Origin: Linnemannia elongata
Lineage: Eukaryota > Mortierellomycota > Mortierellomycetes > Mortierellales > Mortierellaceae
Direction of reading: 5' to 3'
Length of the DNA: 64,000 nt
NCBI GenBank assembly: GCA_036320915.1
Contig: JAXBDG010000007.1
Span: forward strand, 62,001-126,000
Both the position numbers and the translations under genes were made by a program. The notes below the pieces were generated by a model that ran no database searches, was not told where the DNA came from, and saw only the letters and a list, made by a program, of their open reading frames with translations. Below are positions 50,101-59,522 of this stretch, in pieces (within the stretch, counting starts at the first letter, position 1; the number at the start of each line of letters is the position of its first letter).

Positions 50101-50556
50101 GACATGGGCGTCAAAAGTGGTTATGGGCCGTAGGGATGGTGGCAGTGGAGGCCGTTCGATAGGATGTGCGATCCGTGACTTGATGGAGGAGAGCCAATCC
50201 TTGGTAGGTATCCGTTGTGGGGCATTAGGTGCAAGCGCAGGCTTTGAGACGCGTTGTTGTTGTTGTCGTGGCAATGGCTGCTCCTGCTGCTCCTGTTGTT
50301 CTTGGTTGCGATGTAGTCGCTCGGGAACGGGTTTGGGAGGTCTGTAAACGTCCGAGATGTACAAGCTTTCGTCGTTGTCTGAGGTAATGTCGTCGTCGGA
50401 GGAGTGGAAGTTATAGTTTGGGCGAGAAGTGCGTGGAATCTCTGTCCAGAATTTAGAATGAGACTTTTGTGGCGATGATGGTGGTGGTGGCGGCTCCGGT
50501 GTTGAGGTTGATTGTGAGTGTGGTAGCTGCCAGACGATGATCTTGGAAGAGTCCAT
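47161..50556 (-). CDS. Large disordered acidic protein of unknown function
   Basis: I do not recognise the family. One uninterrupted exon of 1131 codons from the ATG at 50556 (MDSSKIIVWQLPHSQS). Most of the protein is predicted disordered: Q/E-rich segments, a long acidic block (about residues 300-370), His/Lys-rich stretches and many Ser-Pro and Thr-Pro sites. Two related short motifs occur: MKPQTRALAAALSPRKR (residue about 721) and MTPKTKALASLLMSKKK (about 972). PPVIDLTTP is a SUMO-interaction-like and CDK-site-like segment. The C-terminal part includes GTKRQYG and a poly-Asp tract. Such features suggest a nuclear, phosphorylated regulator, but this is inference. The length of the frame in both low-complexity and ordinary stretches shows it is real coding DNA. 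Divergent from the next gene. Confidence 0.75.
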   Translation of the reverse strand: MDSSKIIVWQLPHSQSTSTPEPPPPPSSPQKSHSKFWTEIPRTSRPNYNFHSSDDDITSDNDESLYISDVYRPPKPVPERLHRNQEQQEQQEQPLPRQQQQRVSKPALAPNAPQRIPTKDWLSSIKSRIAHPIERPPLPPSLRPITTFDAHVKATLRRLNRYMDTTGPQLPPSESNSDSDPPRIKKDNHGLMHEPHKDTRHIRHGIERRLPPQTQTQAEPTEPPDADVGAVLDEMSGSDEDLNKCIYSLRKESCERLASAWQSIFDRFGNSDVEQGSEVDFAEEGSFPWETQKVKAKAKLKKPGEGVFKVSRPDSAEDIYSPEEEDEEEDENDEEGEGEEFYEDDDDDDDEEEEAYESLEDLETEEEEFEGARRKWRTKNEEGEEEFLKAGTNRLNHFLKDDEEEETVRVRKDRINHEQQDEERRVKDAAEVIISDSSDPSSPFRHRAHPHKWDRYHHYHKHHRYRLRQGQEEQDRSEKAHHIPKDHHHHHGDTSRLFNLFDASHIDRHRKEESRVLGSDVDIQVKSERRYSHSVRARHWAREDEEAAAKGTVVRTYDFQSRSHRRDEDDSMDTFNFHRDQPSSGPLPKSGSSDLMIMRRAFNKWRWYSASRHDCSARSTGDPQEGNGKEDVVLKKHQDVVARREEEADDDEAVYDADESDTDVGQQYQSFRPRQQQQQQQHQQMKEEELLPIASPTSPIATKNLTFESTALYNRSGTLRLHMKPQTRALAAALSPRKRVPPTSVRLLDTASGLNPFAAGDSNWKLSDADGMQPSPPPFSDSPSPTGNIWSSDAFPDFSLLAAPGSSMTTPRKRHTQEPPVIDLTTPKAQRFMSIDDLYRLHDEEHESASFSNLSGTAEQQYTRLLIPTTPPTLPANTHQQDYGFFDSPASPPPPPPTTATALSSSVEALYKAATESEFGTYTFLPRQQPEEPPVPVLALNEVDDELLHEMNGLSTAPGTPRKSRAVVDPVEARLMTPKTKALASLLMSKKKTPSSPSSRLAAGAQSHALVSKSVFSSRSVPILSRTVTVTPPISSSATTPNPSISPSPPPPSPLPLHQPALPSCSATGAGAPLFQMHSGYPMGERGTKRQYGQDDDDDDGYGNDDDGLESFKVVKSESQHGIFHSPRPLS

Positions 50557-51744
50557 GGTATGGAAGGATGTTAATGAAGAAGAGAGGTGGAAGAGAAGCG
50601 GAAGGGAGAGAGTGAAGTGTAAAGAGTAGAGTAGATTATATTTGTATTGTTTGAGAGGGCAAGGAAGAAATCAGTGGCGCGGCGCGTGTTTCTTCAAGGG
50701 AAGTCAAACGACAGGAAGACAGTCACATTTAGTGCATGAAGTGTGGAAGTTGAATGTTGGTGCTCAAGAGAAAAAGTAACTTTGGCCTCATTTGTTCGGT
50801 CTTGTGTTGGGTTGTGCGTTCGGGTATTGAATATTCAAGCGAAATGCAGCAAAAGCAAAGCAAGGGAGCAAAGCAGGGAGCGAAGTGAGGAGATCAAAAA
50901 GAGGGAGGGGGTATAAGGAGATAAGCAAGCAAGCAAGCACGCACAAAAAAAAAAAAAAAAAAAAAAAAAAAAACACTAGCTGAAGCTGAAAAGTGAATGC
51001 CAGGTGTCAAAAAATACCTCAATGGTTGTTGTTGTTATTGTTGTTGTAGTTGTTGTTGCAGTTGTTGGGGGTGCACATTGTATGTAGCCCATTGTACGAA
51101 TTCGTTGGGTGCAAGGTAACAGTTGTTGTCAGCAGCATTATTGAACAAAGAGTGAGGAATTAAATGAAATATGTGTTAGAAAACTGAAGGAAAAAGAAAG
51201 AGATGAAGAAACAGGTGTAGATTTGCGCATGAGTGACACCAGAAAAAATAAAAAAAAAAAAAATTCAAAATGGGTGAGTACGTGAGTGAGTGAGTTGCTT
51301 TTTGTTGGTGAGAAGATATTAATACTTTTGAGGAGTGGCTACAAAAATGGGAGTAGTAGTGGTGGTGGTGGAATGCTCACCTTGTTCAACGACAGCAGCA
51401 ACAACAACAATGACAACAACAACAACAACAACACCAGCAAGAAGAGAAAAGAGAGCACAGAGAGGAGATAAAAAAGAGAGAGGGAGTAAGAAAAGAAATA
51501 AAAATGATGAGAGCACATATACACAGACAAGCTACTGCACTCTACAACTCTACAGTAATTAGAGCAGTCGACATCGCTGTCTGCCGCCAAAGTGAGTTTA
51601 TGCGCTTTTTAAACCTGTAAACCGCACCGCATAACCATAACCATAACAATAATTATTACCTCAGTCCCTTCTCCCCCCAACCCCAGTCTTCGATAATTCT
51701 TTTTTGAATTTGTTCTCGATCCAATCCACTTTTCTTTCCTCTTC

Positions 51745-51805
51745 CTTCTTCACTCTTCACTCTTCACTCTTCACTCTTTTCTCTTCACTCTTCTCTCTTC
51801 ACTTT
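51745..51805 (+). repeat. TTCACTC 7-bp tandem repeat in a leader
   Basis: About five to six near-exact copies of the heptamer CTTCACT, grading into CTCTTCACT units, inside the C/T-rich leader. Confidence 0.6.
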
Positions 51806-52090
51806 GTTTTTCTTTTTCAATTCCTCTTTTCCCTTCCCCTTCCTCTTCCACTTTCCTTTACCCTCTCTCTCTCTCTCTCTCTATCTCTCTTTACCTTCCA
51901 CTCTCATCGGTACCCCTTCATATCGTTCCGAACATATACATATTTTCTTTCTCACTCCTTTTCCCTTCCCTATTCACTCCAGCATATCATCATCACCCTT
52001 CATCATTCATTATCACCACTACACCCCTCCTTTTATCTGCTTCTCCTTTTTTACCACGCCTTTCGTTTCTATTCTTCACTTCTGCACACT

Positions 52091-52138
52091 TTTCTCTCTT
52101 TCTCTCTCTTTCTCTCTCTTTCTCTCTCTTTCTCTCTT
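52091..52138 (+). repeat. TCTCTCTTTC 10-bp tandem repeat
   Basis: About four to five copies of the decamer just before the ATG at 52201, within the same leader. Confidence 0.6.
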
Positions 52139-52200
52139 CAATCTTCTCATTCATTCATTCAACCAACAACCAACACTCATAGTCATACCGAACACAACCA

Positions 52201-54876
52201 ATGCTTTCGTCCTCTACAATGTCCTCCCCATTCAACCCCCTCGACTACTCCCTTGGGGATCTTCACTCTTCCTCATCACCCTACCCCTCTTCCTCCTTAA
52301 CAGCTGCTGCTTCACGACCAAAAACGTTTACCCGGGTAGCAAGAGGCGTGCCAGCCAACAACAGCAGCTCCAGCCTCTTCCCTACTCCTTCTCCCAAGTC
52401 TTCTCCTTATTCTTCCTCTTCAACAACAACGACAACAACTTCCTCCAGCCCATCGTACTTTTCTCTAGCCAATTCCTCTCTCTCCCCCTCCGAATGCACT
52501 GCCAACAACAAAAGTACACCCATTTATAGCTCAGGCAACAATGCCACAACGCCAACAATGGGCGAACAGAAGCACAGCCAGCAGCAGCAACAGAAGCAAC
52601 TGCATGGCCTCAACAGGTTCCGCCCGAACCTCTACACCTCCCCCTCCTCTTGCAAAACCGACTTTCTCGAGGATATTCCCTCAATCGTCGATATCCAGTC
52701 CTCCACTTCCTCCTCTTTCACTGCCCTCCGCCACGTCGATCGCAAGGACCTCCTCCAGCTCCACCTCGACCCATCCTTAGTCTTACTCTCCCAGGACGAA
52801 CTAGCCGAGAAACACGTCGCCTCTGCACCCTCTTCGTCTTCTTCCCTTTCGCGCTACTCACCCTTCAACAATACTAAGGACACAACCGATAGTCCCGTTG
52901 ACGACAACAACAAGGCCGTTTCCAAACCATGCCCGACTTTTACCAGGATTACCAAACCACGTACAACCACACCAGCTCCAGTGACAGGCGCGCGCACCGG
53001 TTTTTATAGGTTGGGCGACTTGGGAAACACAGACACAAACACCAACAAAGGCAGCGCTGCTGGAATTGACTTTCTTGGTGGTGGATCCTACTCGTCATTA
53101 TTACACCAGGAGGACAATAAGAAGGGGACTATGCCGTCTTTGTCCTTATCGACATCATCTCCCTCATCATCGTGCGTGCCCTCCCCTTGGTCCCCACCAC
53201 CACCACAACCCCCACCTTTAACAACAACAACATCATCATCATCATCATCCCTATCTCCGTCATCGACCTTATCTTCTTCCAACAACAACAACAAACCTTC
53301 ACAATCTCAATCTCTCAAGGCGCCCTCTCTCCTCTTACCTCCCCTCTCTCTGTCATTATCTCCTCCTCCATCGTCTGTCCCCTCCCTTTCATCCTCCGCG
53401 TCGTCTGCCTGTTCCTCTGCCTCATCCTCGTCTTCCCCACCAACATCTCACTTCCTCTTCCCGACTGTGGACCATCTTGACTGGTGGCAAGGTCTTGGCT
53501 CGTCACCCGCTGCTTCATTCCCTGCAAGACTGGAACAAAGAGGGGAAGGAGGAGGACGAACCGGGTCTCGAACAGCACCATCTGGAACTGGATCTGGATC
53601 TGGATCTGGATCAAGTTTGACCACTGTGGAAGAGAGCTTCTCGCAGGATGATGTTCTTGCGCCAGCAACAATAGCGACGACACCCTCGTCACACACATTT
53701 TACCGCCAACAACCCCAGTCGAGAGACAAGCTGAACAAGTCCGACGATCTCTCCCTGGGCAAAGACCCTGTAGTCGACCATTTAGCCCTTACCCCCGCTG
53801 GCTCAGCTGCCTTGGACCTCAACAACGACGACAATCAAAACAAGAACTACAATAGCAGCCATGGCTCTAGTGGCGGAATGAATGGTTCTACCCCAGCAGG
53901 GACAGTTAAGACAACACCTTCGACCAGGAAGACGTATTCGCTGGCAAGGGCTCGAGTTCCTCCTCCACCCTGTGTCATTACTGGGTTCTGTTCGATCTCC
54001 AAGACCCCGATCAAGCCCAGTGGAGAACCTTCACCCCAAGACTTTCTGGGTGAGGCCGATCTGCCCTACCCTTTACCGTCGACATTACATGATCGCCAAA
54101 CCCGTCAACGCAAGCGGGCCGAGCAACTGAGGCAGCTCAAGATCCGGGAGGAATGCGAAGCTCAGGAAAAAACTGACTACATCAACAACAACCGCCGGAG
54201 AGCGATCCGTCGTCGAGTCAACTCCTATTCCGCAGGAATGATGTACTCTCCCGCTTCCTCTTCCGCATCGACCTCCTTGACCCCCCACCATTCCCTCTCA
54301 CCCCCTTCTTCTTCCAGCAACAGTAACAGTTTGACCCCTAACTCGCCTGCAGTGTTTTCGGATTCTCCCAGGATGCACTCACAATCCCAACAATCCTCTA
54401 CTACCTGTTTCCGGTCACCAGCATGGCATCAACAGCGTCTCAGTTTGAACCAACATCTTAAGCGGTCTCCTTCCTCACCAACCCGTGGCAGCATCAGTGC
54501 CAACAATCTCCACCTCCTCAACCGACACTCTACCTGCAACATTGGTCAATCATCCAAGGACAAGTTGGCCATGCTTTCGGAATTGTCTACTCCTCTCTCA
54601 CGTCCGCGTCGGAAGGTTGCTTTTGATCTGGAAAACATCCAGGTGTTTGAGTATGATATCAGTGGTGGTGACGATTGGTCTCCTTTGTCCGATTCTGGTC
54701 CCTCTTCTCCTACGGTGCCGCCGGCGTCGACGAATGGTCGGGATAGTTATGTTCGCTATTGCCCGCCGTCGGATTGTAGTAGTAGTAGCAGTGGCAGCAG
54801 TGATGAAGAGTCTTCTCCCCGTCCTCCTCGAGTTCCCACCCCTACTCGCGACCTCAAGTCCAAAGTTTGTTCATGA
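52201..54876 (+). CDS. Ser-rich disordered protein with a PP1-docking-like motif
   Basis: I do not recognise the family. One exon of 891 codons. The first ATG is at 52201; a second in frame at 52219 (MSSPFNPLDYSLGDL) is an equally good start. The protein is Ser/Pro/Thr/Asn-rich low complexity, with islands that look structured: CVITGFCSISKTPIKP with GEPSPQDFLGEADLPYPLP, a charged helix (RQRKRAEQLRQLKIREECEA, about residues 640-660) and, near residue 802, RRKVAFDLENIQVFEYD. The last fits the RVxF-type docking motif of PP1 partners (K-V-A-F) followed by an acidic/aromatic segment. No carbohydrate-binding domain follows, so it is not an ordinary glycogen-targeting subunit. The tail is acidic and Ser-rich. 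Coding status is strong; function is inference. Confidence 0.7.
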   Translation: MLSSSTMSSPFNPLDYSLGDLHSSSSPYPSSSLTAAASRPKTFTRVARGVPANNSSSSLFPTPSPKSSPYSSSSTTTTTTSSSPSYFSLANSSLSPSECTANNKSTPIYSSGNNATTPTMGEQKHSQQQQQKQLHGLNRFRPNLYTSPSSCKTDFLEDIPSIVDIQSSTSSSFTALRHVDRKDLLQLHLDPSLVLLSQDELAEKHVASAPSSSSSLSRYSPFNNTKDTTDSPVDDNNKAVSKPCPTFTRITKPRTTTPAPVTGARTGFYRLGDLGNTDTNTNKGSAAGIDFLGGGSYSSLLHQEDNKKGTMPSLSLSTSSPSSSCVPSPWSPPPPQPPPLTTTTSSSSSSLSPSSTLSSSNNNNKPSQSQSLKAPSLLLPPLSLSLSPPPSSVPSLSSSASSACSSASSSSSPPTSHFLFPTVDHLDWWQGLGSSPAASFPARLEQRGEGGGRTGSRTAPSGTGSGSGSGSSLTTVEESFSQDDVLAPATIATTPSSHTFYRQQPQSRDKLNKSDDLSLGKDPVVDHLALTPAGSAALDLNNDDNQNKNYNSSHGSSGGMNGSTPAGTVKTTPSTRKTYSLARARVPPPPCVITGFCSISKTPIKPSGEPSPQDFLGEADLPYPLPSTLHDRQTRQRKRAEQLRQLKIREECEAQEKTDYINNNRRRAIRRRVNSYSAGMMYSPASSSASTSLTPHHSLSPPSSSSNSNSLTPNSPAVFSDSPRMHSQSQQSSTTCFRSPAWHQQRLSLNQHLKRSPSSPTRGSISANNLHLLNRHSTCNIGQSSKDKLAMLSELSTPLSRPRRKVAFDLENIQVFEYDISGGDDWSPLSDSGPSSPTVPPASTNGRDSYVRYCPPSDCSSSSSGSSDEESSPRPPRVPTPTRDLKSKVCS

Positions 54877-55471
54877 GATTAGATCTCATTTTTTTTTTGT
54901 TCTCTTTTTTTTCTTTTTTTTTTATGACCACCCTTCCCCTCTCACTTACACAAACCCATTCAGATAGACGCTCAACGACTCACCAAAACTCAACCGTAAC
55001 GATCCATTGTAAAAACATCTTGTATTCATAGATAACGACTTTAACGAACATTATAAAAAAAAATCATAAAGTTTTTTTTTTTTTTTTTCTTTATTTTTTT
55101 TTTTTTTGATGAAATGAAATGGACGAATTGGATGTTACGAACATCTTATCTTTGACGACATGACATGTCATGAAGCATATAGCTGATTGTCTTCCTCTTT
55201 TTCTATCTTTCATCCCTCTGATCCATGTTCCACACACACACACGCATACACACGCATACACGCATAAGTGCAAGATAACAAAAACGGCGCCATGACCAGT
55301 TTTGAGCGTAATGTTGCATATTACAGGTAAAACAAATAAAGTCATCAATGATGCACAACTTGATCACTTGATCCACTCTCTCGCTCTCTCTCTCTCTCTC
55401 TTTCACAGAAAGAAAAGATAAAAACAACCAAGATGTTGTTGGGCATTTTTGATCCCATTTACCAAGAATTG

Positions 55472-55507
<36 letters not shown>

Positions 55508-55706
55508 AATCAACAAAAGCATACTCCTTGTTTCTTTTTTTCCTCTCTGCCTCCTTTCCCTCTTGCATTGTGCAGAGAGGACAAAGAAGAGAAGAATGAG
55601 AATGACGAAGAGCAAAATGCATGTTGGGGAGGGGGGGTTTCTTTTGAATCCGTAAGTGGAAGTCAAAGAAAAATTAAAGGAAAAAGAAAAAGAAAAACAA
55701 AAAAAA

Positions 55707-55736
55707 AATTGAGGTTGTGAGGAATCAAACCTCAAT
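55707..55736 (-). other. Hairpin with B-box-like loop and T run
   Basis: On the minus strand TGAGGTTTGATTCCTCA forms a T-arm-like hairpin close to the Pol III B-box consensus, followed by CAACCTC and a run of T. No matching acceptor or D arm is found upstream. Possibly a decayed tRNA; weak. Confidence 0.2.
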
Positions 55737-57280
55737 CCAAAAAGAACACGCACTTTCCCACTGTTCTCTTCCAACTCCCGTCCTTCCTCCTTTCTCACAA
55801 TCGAGAAAAGAAGTCAAGACAGAAGGGCAACAAGAAAACAGCAAGAAAGGACACGCATTCGCAAATGGACCTTCATCAGAGTTCACCTTTTAAATATAAG
55901 AGTAAAATAAATGAAAAGAATGTGGGACGGCACACCAAATTGAATCACTCCTTGAAAATTGATCTTACGATCAGAGGAAAGAGACTCTCTTCAGGTATAC
56001 TAAGCACTCCCTGGGGTTGGGCTCTTGGCCACCATGTCTAGTGAGTATATTTCGCTATGGGTTGCAAGAAAGGTTCTCGGCAGGTGGATCGTCCCCCTGC
56101 CGTAAATGAGATTTTCAGAGCGAGCGAGCTCACGAACACGAGGTGGCCTGGGTATGTTTTTGTGTAGGTGGGTTGGGATTGAAAGTGTGGGAGAGGGGAG
56201 GGGAGACATTGGGGTAGCATCAATTGAACACGAAGGGGAAGGGGGGGGATACGTGTATAGATCGATTTATTTGCATTGTTACGGTGATATAGATACGGAA
56301 AGTGTAAGAAGGTAGGGGAGGGGAGGGAAGAGGAGGTGTGAAAGGATGAAGAGAAAAAGAAAGAAAAAGGAAAAAAAAAAAAAAAAAAAAAACTTTCTTG
56401 ATATTTGTTGTTGTGAAATAAACGCGGAGATAGATGTTTCAAGCCACGAAGTAGACATTGAAAAATGATAAAAATGCATTCGCCCGCCATGGTAATACTC
56501 ATACGTCACTGTCGCGGGTTGAGAAAGAAAAAAAGGTGAAGGAAAAAAAAGGAAACAAGTAAAGGAGCAATTGAAGAGAGAAAATTGCAATCAAACTTTC
56601 TCTTTCTTTCATAGTTCTCGTCAACTCTCGTTCAAGGAAAACAACAAACGCCATTAGCTCCATTTTTCATTACGCTTATTTGTTAGTATCCGGGAAAGAG
56701 AACGAGGAAGGGAAATCAAAGGGTCTAGTTCGTCAAAGAACTCTCCTCCACTTCATTTTTTTTCAATGGGTGGGGGAGGAAGAAAACCTCAACAAAACCA
56801 AGAATGAGATGCTCACACACAGAGAGACAGAGAGGGAAGAATATGAGAAGAGATCGGTCTTTCATGAACAAAAAAGATTGGACTTGTCTTTTTGTTTTCA
56901 ACTACCGCCCATTTTTCTTCGTTGTTCAAGCTTTACGCCAGATCGAAATCGATCCTGTGCCACGTAAAACACACGCACAAACTCGCATCTTTTTTTTTTT
57001 TTTGTTCAATTGCATTTTCATTTTCGCGCTCAAACAAGATCGTCTCACCTTCCATGTCCAATGGTTCGCTTTAATCTCTTTCCAAGAACCGCATCGAAGA
57101 TGCTATATGTCGCATGGTAAAGTGTGGATCAAGACATCCTTGCGAAGCAGAAAAAAAAGTGAATGAAAAGCGAGATGTACAGAAACAAAGATGTGAACAA
57201 ATAAGGGGATAGAAGAAAAGGGATGGGCGAGGAGGACGCGTTATTTGAACTTGGTAGCCAACAGAAAATCTAAATCCCGC

Positions 57281-57282
<2 letters not shown>

Positions 57283-57340
<58 letters not shown>
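57283..57340 (+). repeat. A58 homopolymer
   Basis: Longest homopolymer in the window, about 58 uninterrupted A, intergenic. Confidence 0.85.
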
Positions 57341-57344
<4 letters not shown>

Positions 57345-58097
57345 ACATACTTCGAACGAATTACCCAGGGCAAACCGCCACACAACAAAAATGCGGTCTA
57401 GCCGATACAGTGAACATCCGAAATCAAACAGGAATGAAAGGAAGGGTAATGGAAAAGAAAAAACAGGCAATGGAAAGAGCACGAGAGCACGGAGCATGAA
57501 TGAACGCAACGATTCAAAGACAGAGAGACATTGAGGTACATGGTCGAGGGAGATGGAGGGAAGAGTAGAAGGTCTGTCCGCACCTTGCAATTATATTTAA
57601 TTGCGGGCATGAAAAAACAACACACAAGGGACGGAAGGGCGTTGGGCTAGAGAGGGCATAATTGTTGCCGTTCGGTTGTTGAAGCGCAATGTTGATGAAA
57701 AGAGCGAACGGTCTCTATCAACCCCCCTGTCAATGTTTTGCATGGTTTGGTTTGCTTGGCCCCCTTGGCCACTCCGAAATGGGTTCTGCTGAGCGAGTGT
57801 GGCGTTAAGATTGCATGGCATAGGTTGGGGTGCATTGTGTATTTTTGGGCGTGCATTCGTGCATGGACGATGTTGGATGTAGGGCCGTGTGTGTGCGTGT
57901 GTATGTGGAGGAAGAGGAGGCGAAGGAAGAAACAGGAAGTGGAAGGATCCGTACCTTGGACGAATGGACAGACGCACTGACAACAACGACAACAAGAGTG
58001 GGAAAAGTGAAAGGAAGAGGAAGGGGGCGATCGAAATTGCTTTCCCAATGGAGAGACTAGGAAAAGGAGATAGGGGGGGGATGGAGGATATGTAATG

Positions 58098-58129
58098 TTA
58101 CATGTTGACATGTTGACATGGTTGACATG
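58098..58129 (+). repeat. CATGTTGA tandem copies
   Basis: Three near-exact copies of acatgttg/acatggttg in about 32 bp. No function suggested. Confidence 0.5.
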
Positions 58130-58751
58130 AAGGAAGAAAAAAAGGAACTCGCCTGCCTCAACCCCTGATGCCATCATCGACCAACCCCTGGTCCAAGAAT
58201 ACATCCTAGCGTGCATATCGTATCCTCCTGTTTTTTCATCTCTTACAAGTGAAAAGCATCGATCATTGACCGATGAAAGCGGCCATTTGAGAAGAAGATA
58301 GGTAGCTTGTTTTCTTTCTCTTTTGGTAAACGAGAGAATGAAGGAAAGGAGGAGTTGAAGTTGAAGTTGAAGTTGACTAGTGTATTGCTCTCACATGGGC
58401 TATCTGGGATTTGTTGTGCTCACCTCCATTTCTTATGTGGCACCGAGATGAGAGCGGGTACGAGTGCAATAATTTTTTTACTTCTTGGCATGTCTCTCTC
58501 GCCCTCACACACACTCCGTCTACTGGTCAATGGGTTAGTCGACTTAAAATCTCGATTGTGAAGATGGTTGATATGTGCCTGGATAATTGGATTGTTGATG
58601 AACATTGAACAAACAAAGAGGCATTCGCAAAGAGGATGCGAGTAAGAGACAGATGGAGACGAGAAGAAGGGCTGTCTTTTTCCTTTTTTTTTTTTTTTTT
58701 CTCTCTTTGTTTGTTCCTTGTTCCCCTTGTTCATGTTGCAATGGTGTCATG

Positions 58752-58785
<34 letters not shown>
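58752..58785 (+). repeat. A34 homopolymer
   Basis: Run of about 34 A just upstream of the C/T-rich Rab leader. Confidence 0.8.
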
Positions 58786-58787
<2 letters not shown>

Positions 58788-59522
58788 ATCGAAGTGTGAG
58801 ATATTTTTTCGTTCCCCCTCCTCCCCCTCACTTCTTTTTCCTCCCTCCTTTTTTTTTTTTTCTTCTCTTTTTTCTTTTCTTCTTCTACTTCTTCTTCTAC
58901 TTCTTCTCCTTCAACCCACCAACTCCTCCTCTTTCTCTCTTCACTCATTTGTCACCTTCTCACCTTCTCATCGACAACCAAGGTTGACAAACTCATTGGA
59001 CACTCTCTTCTCATTCTCAACCAAACAATCAACTACAACCAAACGCATACCCTTCTCTCATCCCACACTCTTCTTGCTTTTTTGTTTGTTTTTATTGTTT
59101 TTTATTCCCTCGCAGTCCGCACTTGCTAGCCTTTCTGTTCCTCCACACCACTTTACCTTGCCTCAATAGACAGCTTCTTTCCTCCCTTCTCCCTCCCTCT
59201 TCGCTTCTTCCTTTTTGTTACTTCTTTCTTCTACTCTTCAACTCCACTCTCCTCCCCCTTGCTCACTTTTTCCCCTCCTGTCCTCTACCTCTATCCCCCT
59301 CCACACCTTCACTCCCACTTACAAACTACCACGAACACACAGACACTCAACCAACCCCACCTCCCGCTTCCTTCCTTGTCTTCCGACTCTTTTCTTTAAC
59401 ACTCTGACCTTTTGCTCACAGTCAGCCCCTTCTTCTACTTCTCAAACCCCTACAGACGGACCAACTCTCCTCCTTCTCCTTACTCACTCTTTCACACTCC
59501 CGCACTACTCTCTATACAAACA

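Larger units (their letters stand above)
50557..52200. other. Divergent promoter region of two disordered-protein genes
   Basis: A 1.64-kb spacer. It contains an A29 run (50945-50973), TTG-rich (51025-51065) and CAA-rich (51390-51435) microsatellites, TTCACTC tandem copies near 51745-51800 and TCTCTCTTTC copies near 52091-52138. The right third is the pyrimidine-rich leader of the plus gene. No RNA gene seen. Confidence 0.6.
54877..59522. other. Gene-poor 4.6-kb region and Rab promoter
   Basis: No protein-like open frame that I can support. It holds A runs at about 55471-55505, 56368-56391, 57283-57340 (58 bases) and 58752-58785, a pair of inverted repeats at 56027-56148, and a C/T-rich leader from about 58800 to the Rab start. 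A minus-strand open frame at 56000-56209 has weak protein character only. Confidence 0.5.

Noticed and set aside
55690..55800. tRNA on the minus strand near 55720
   Set aside because: Only a T-arm-like hairpin is present; no acceptor partner, D arm or anticodon arm.
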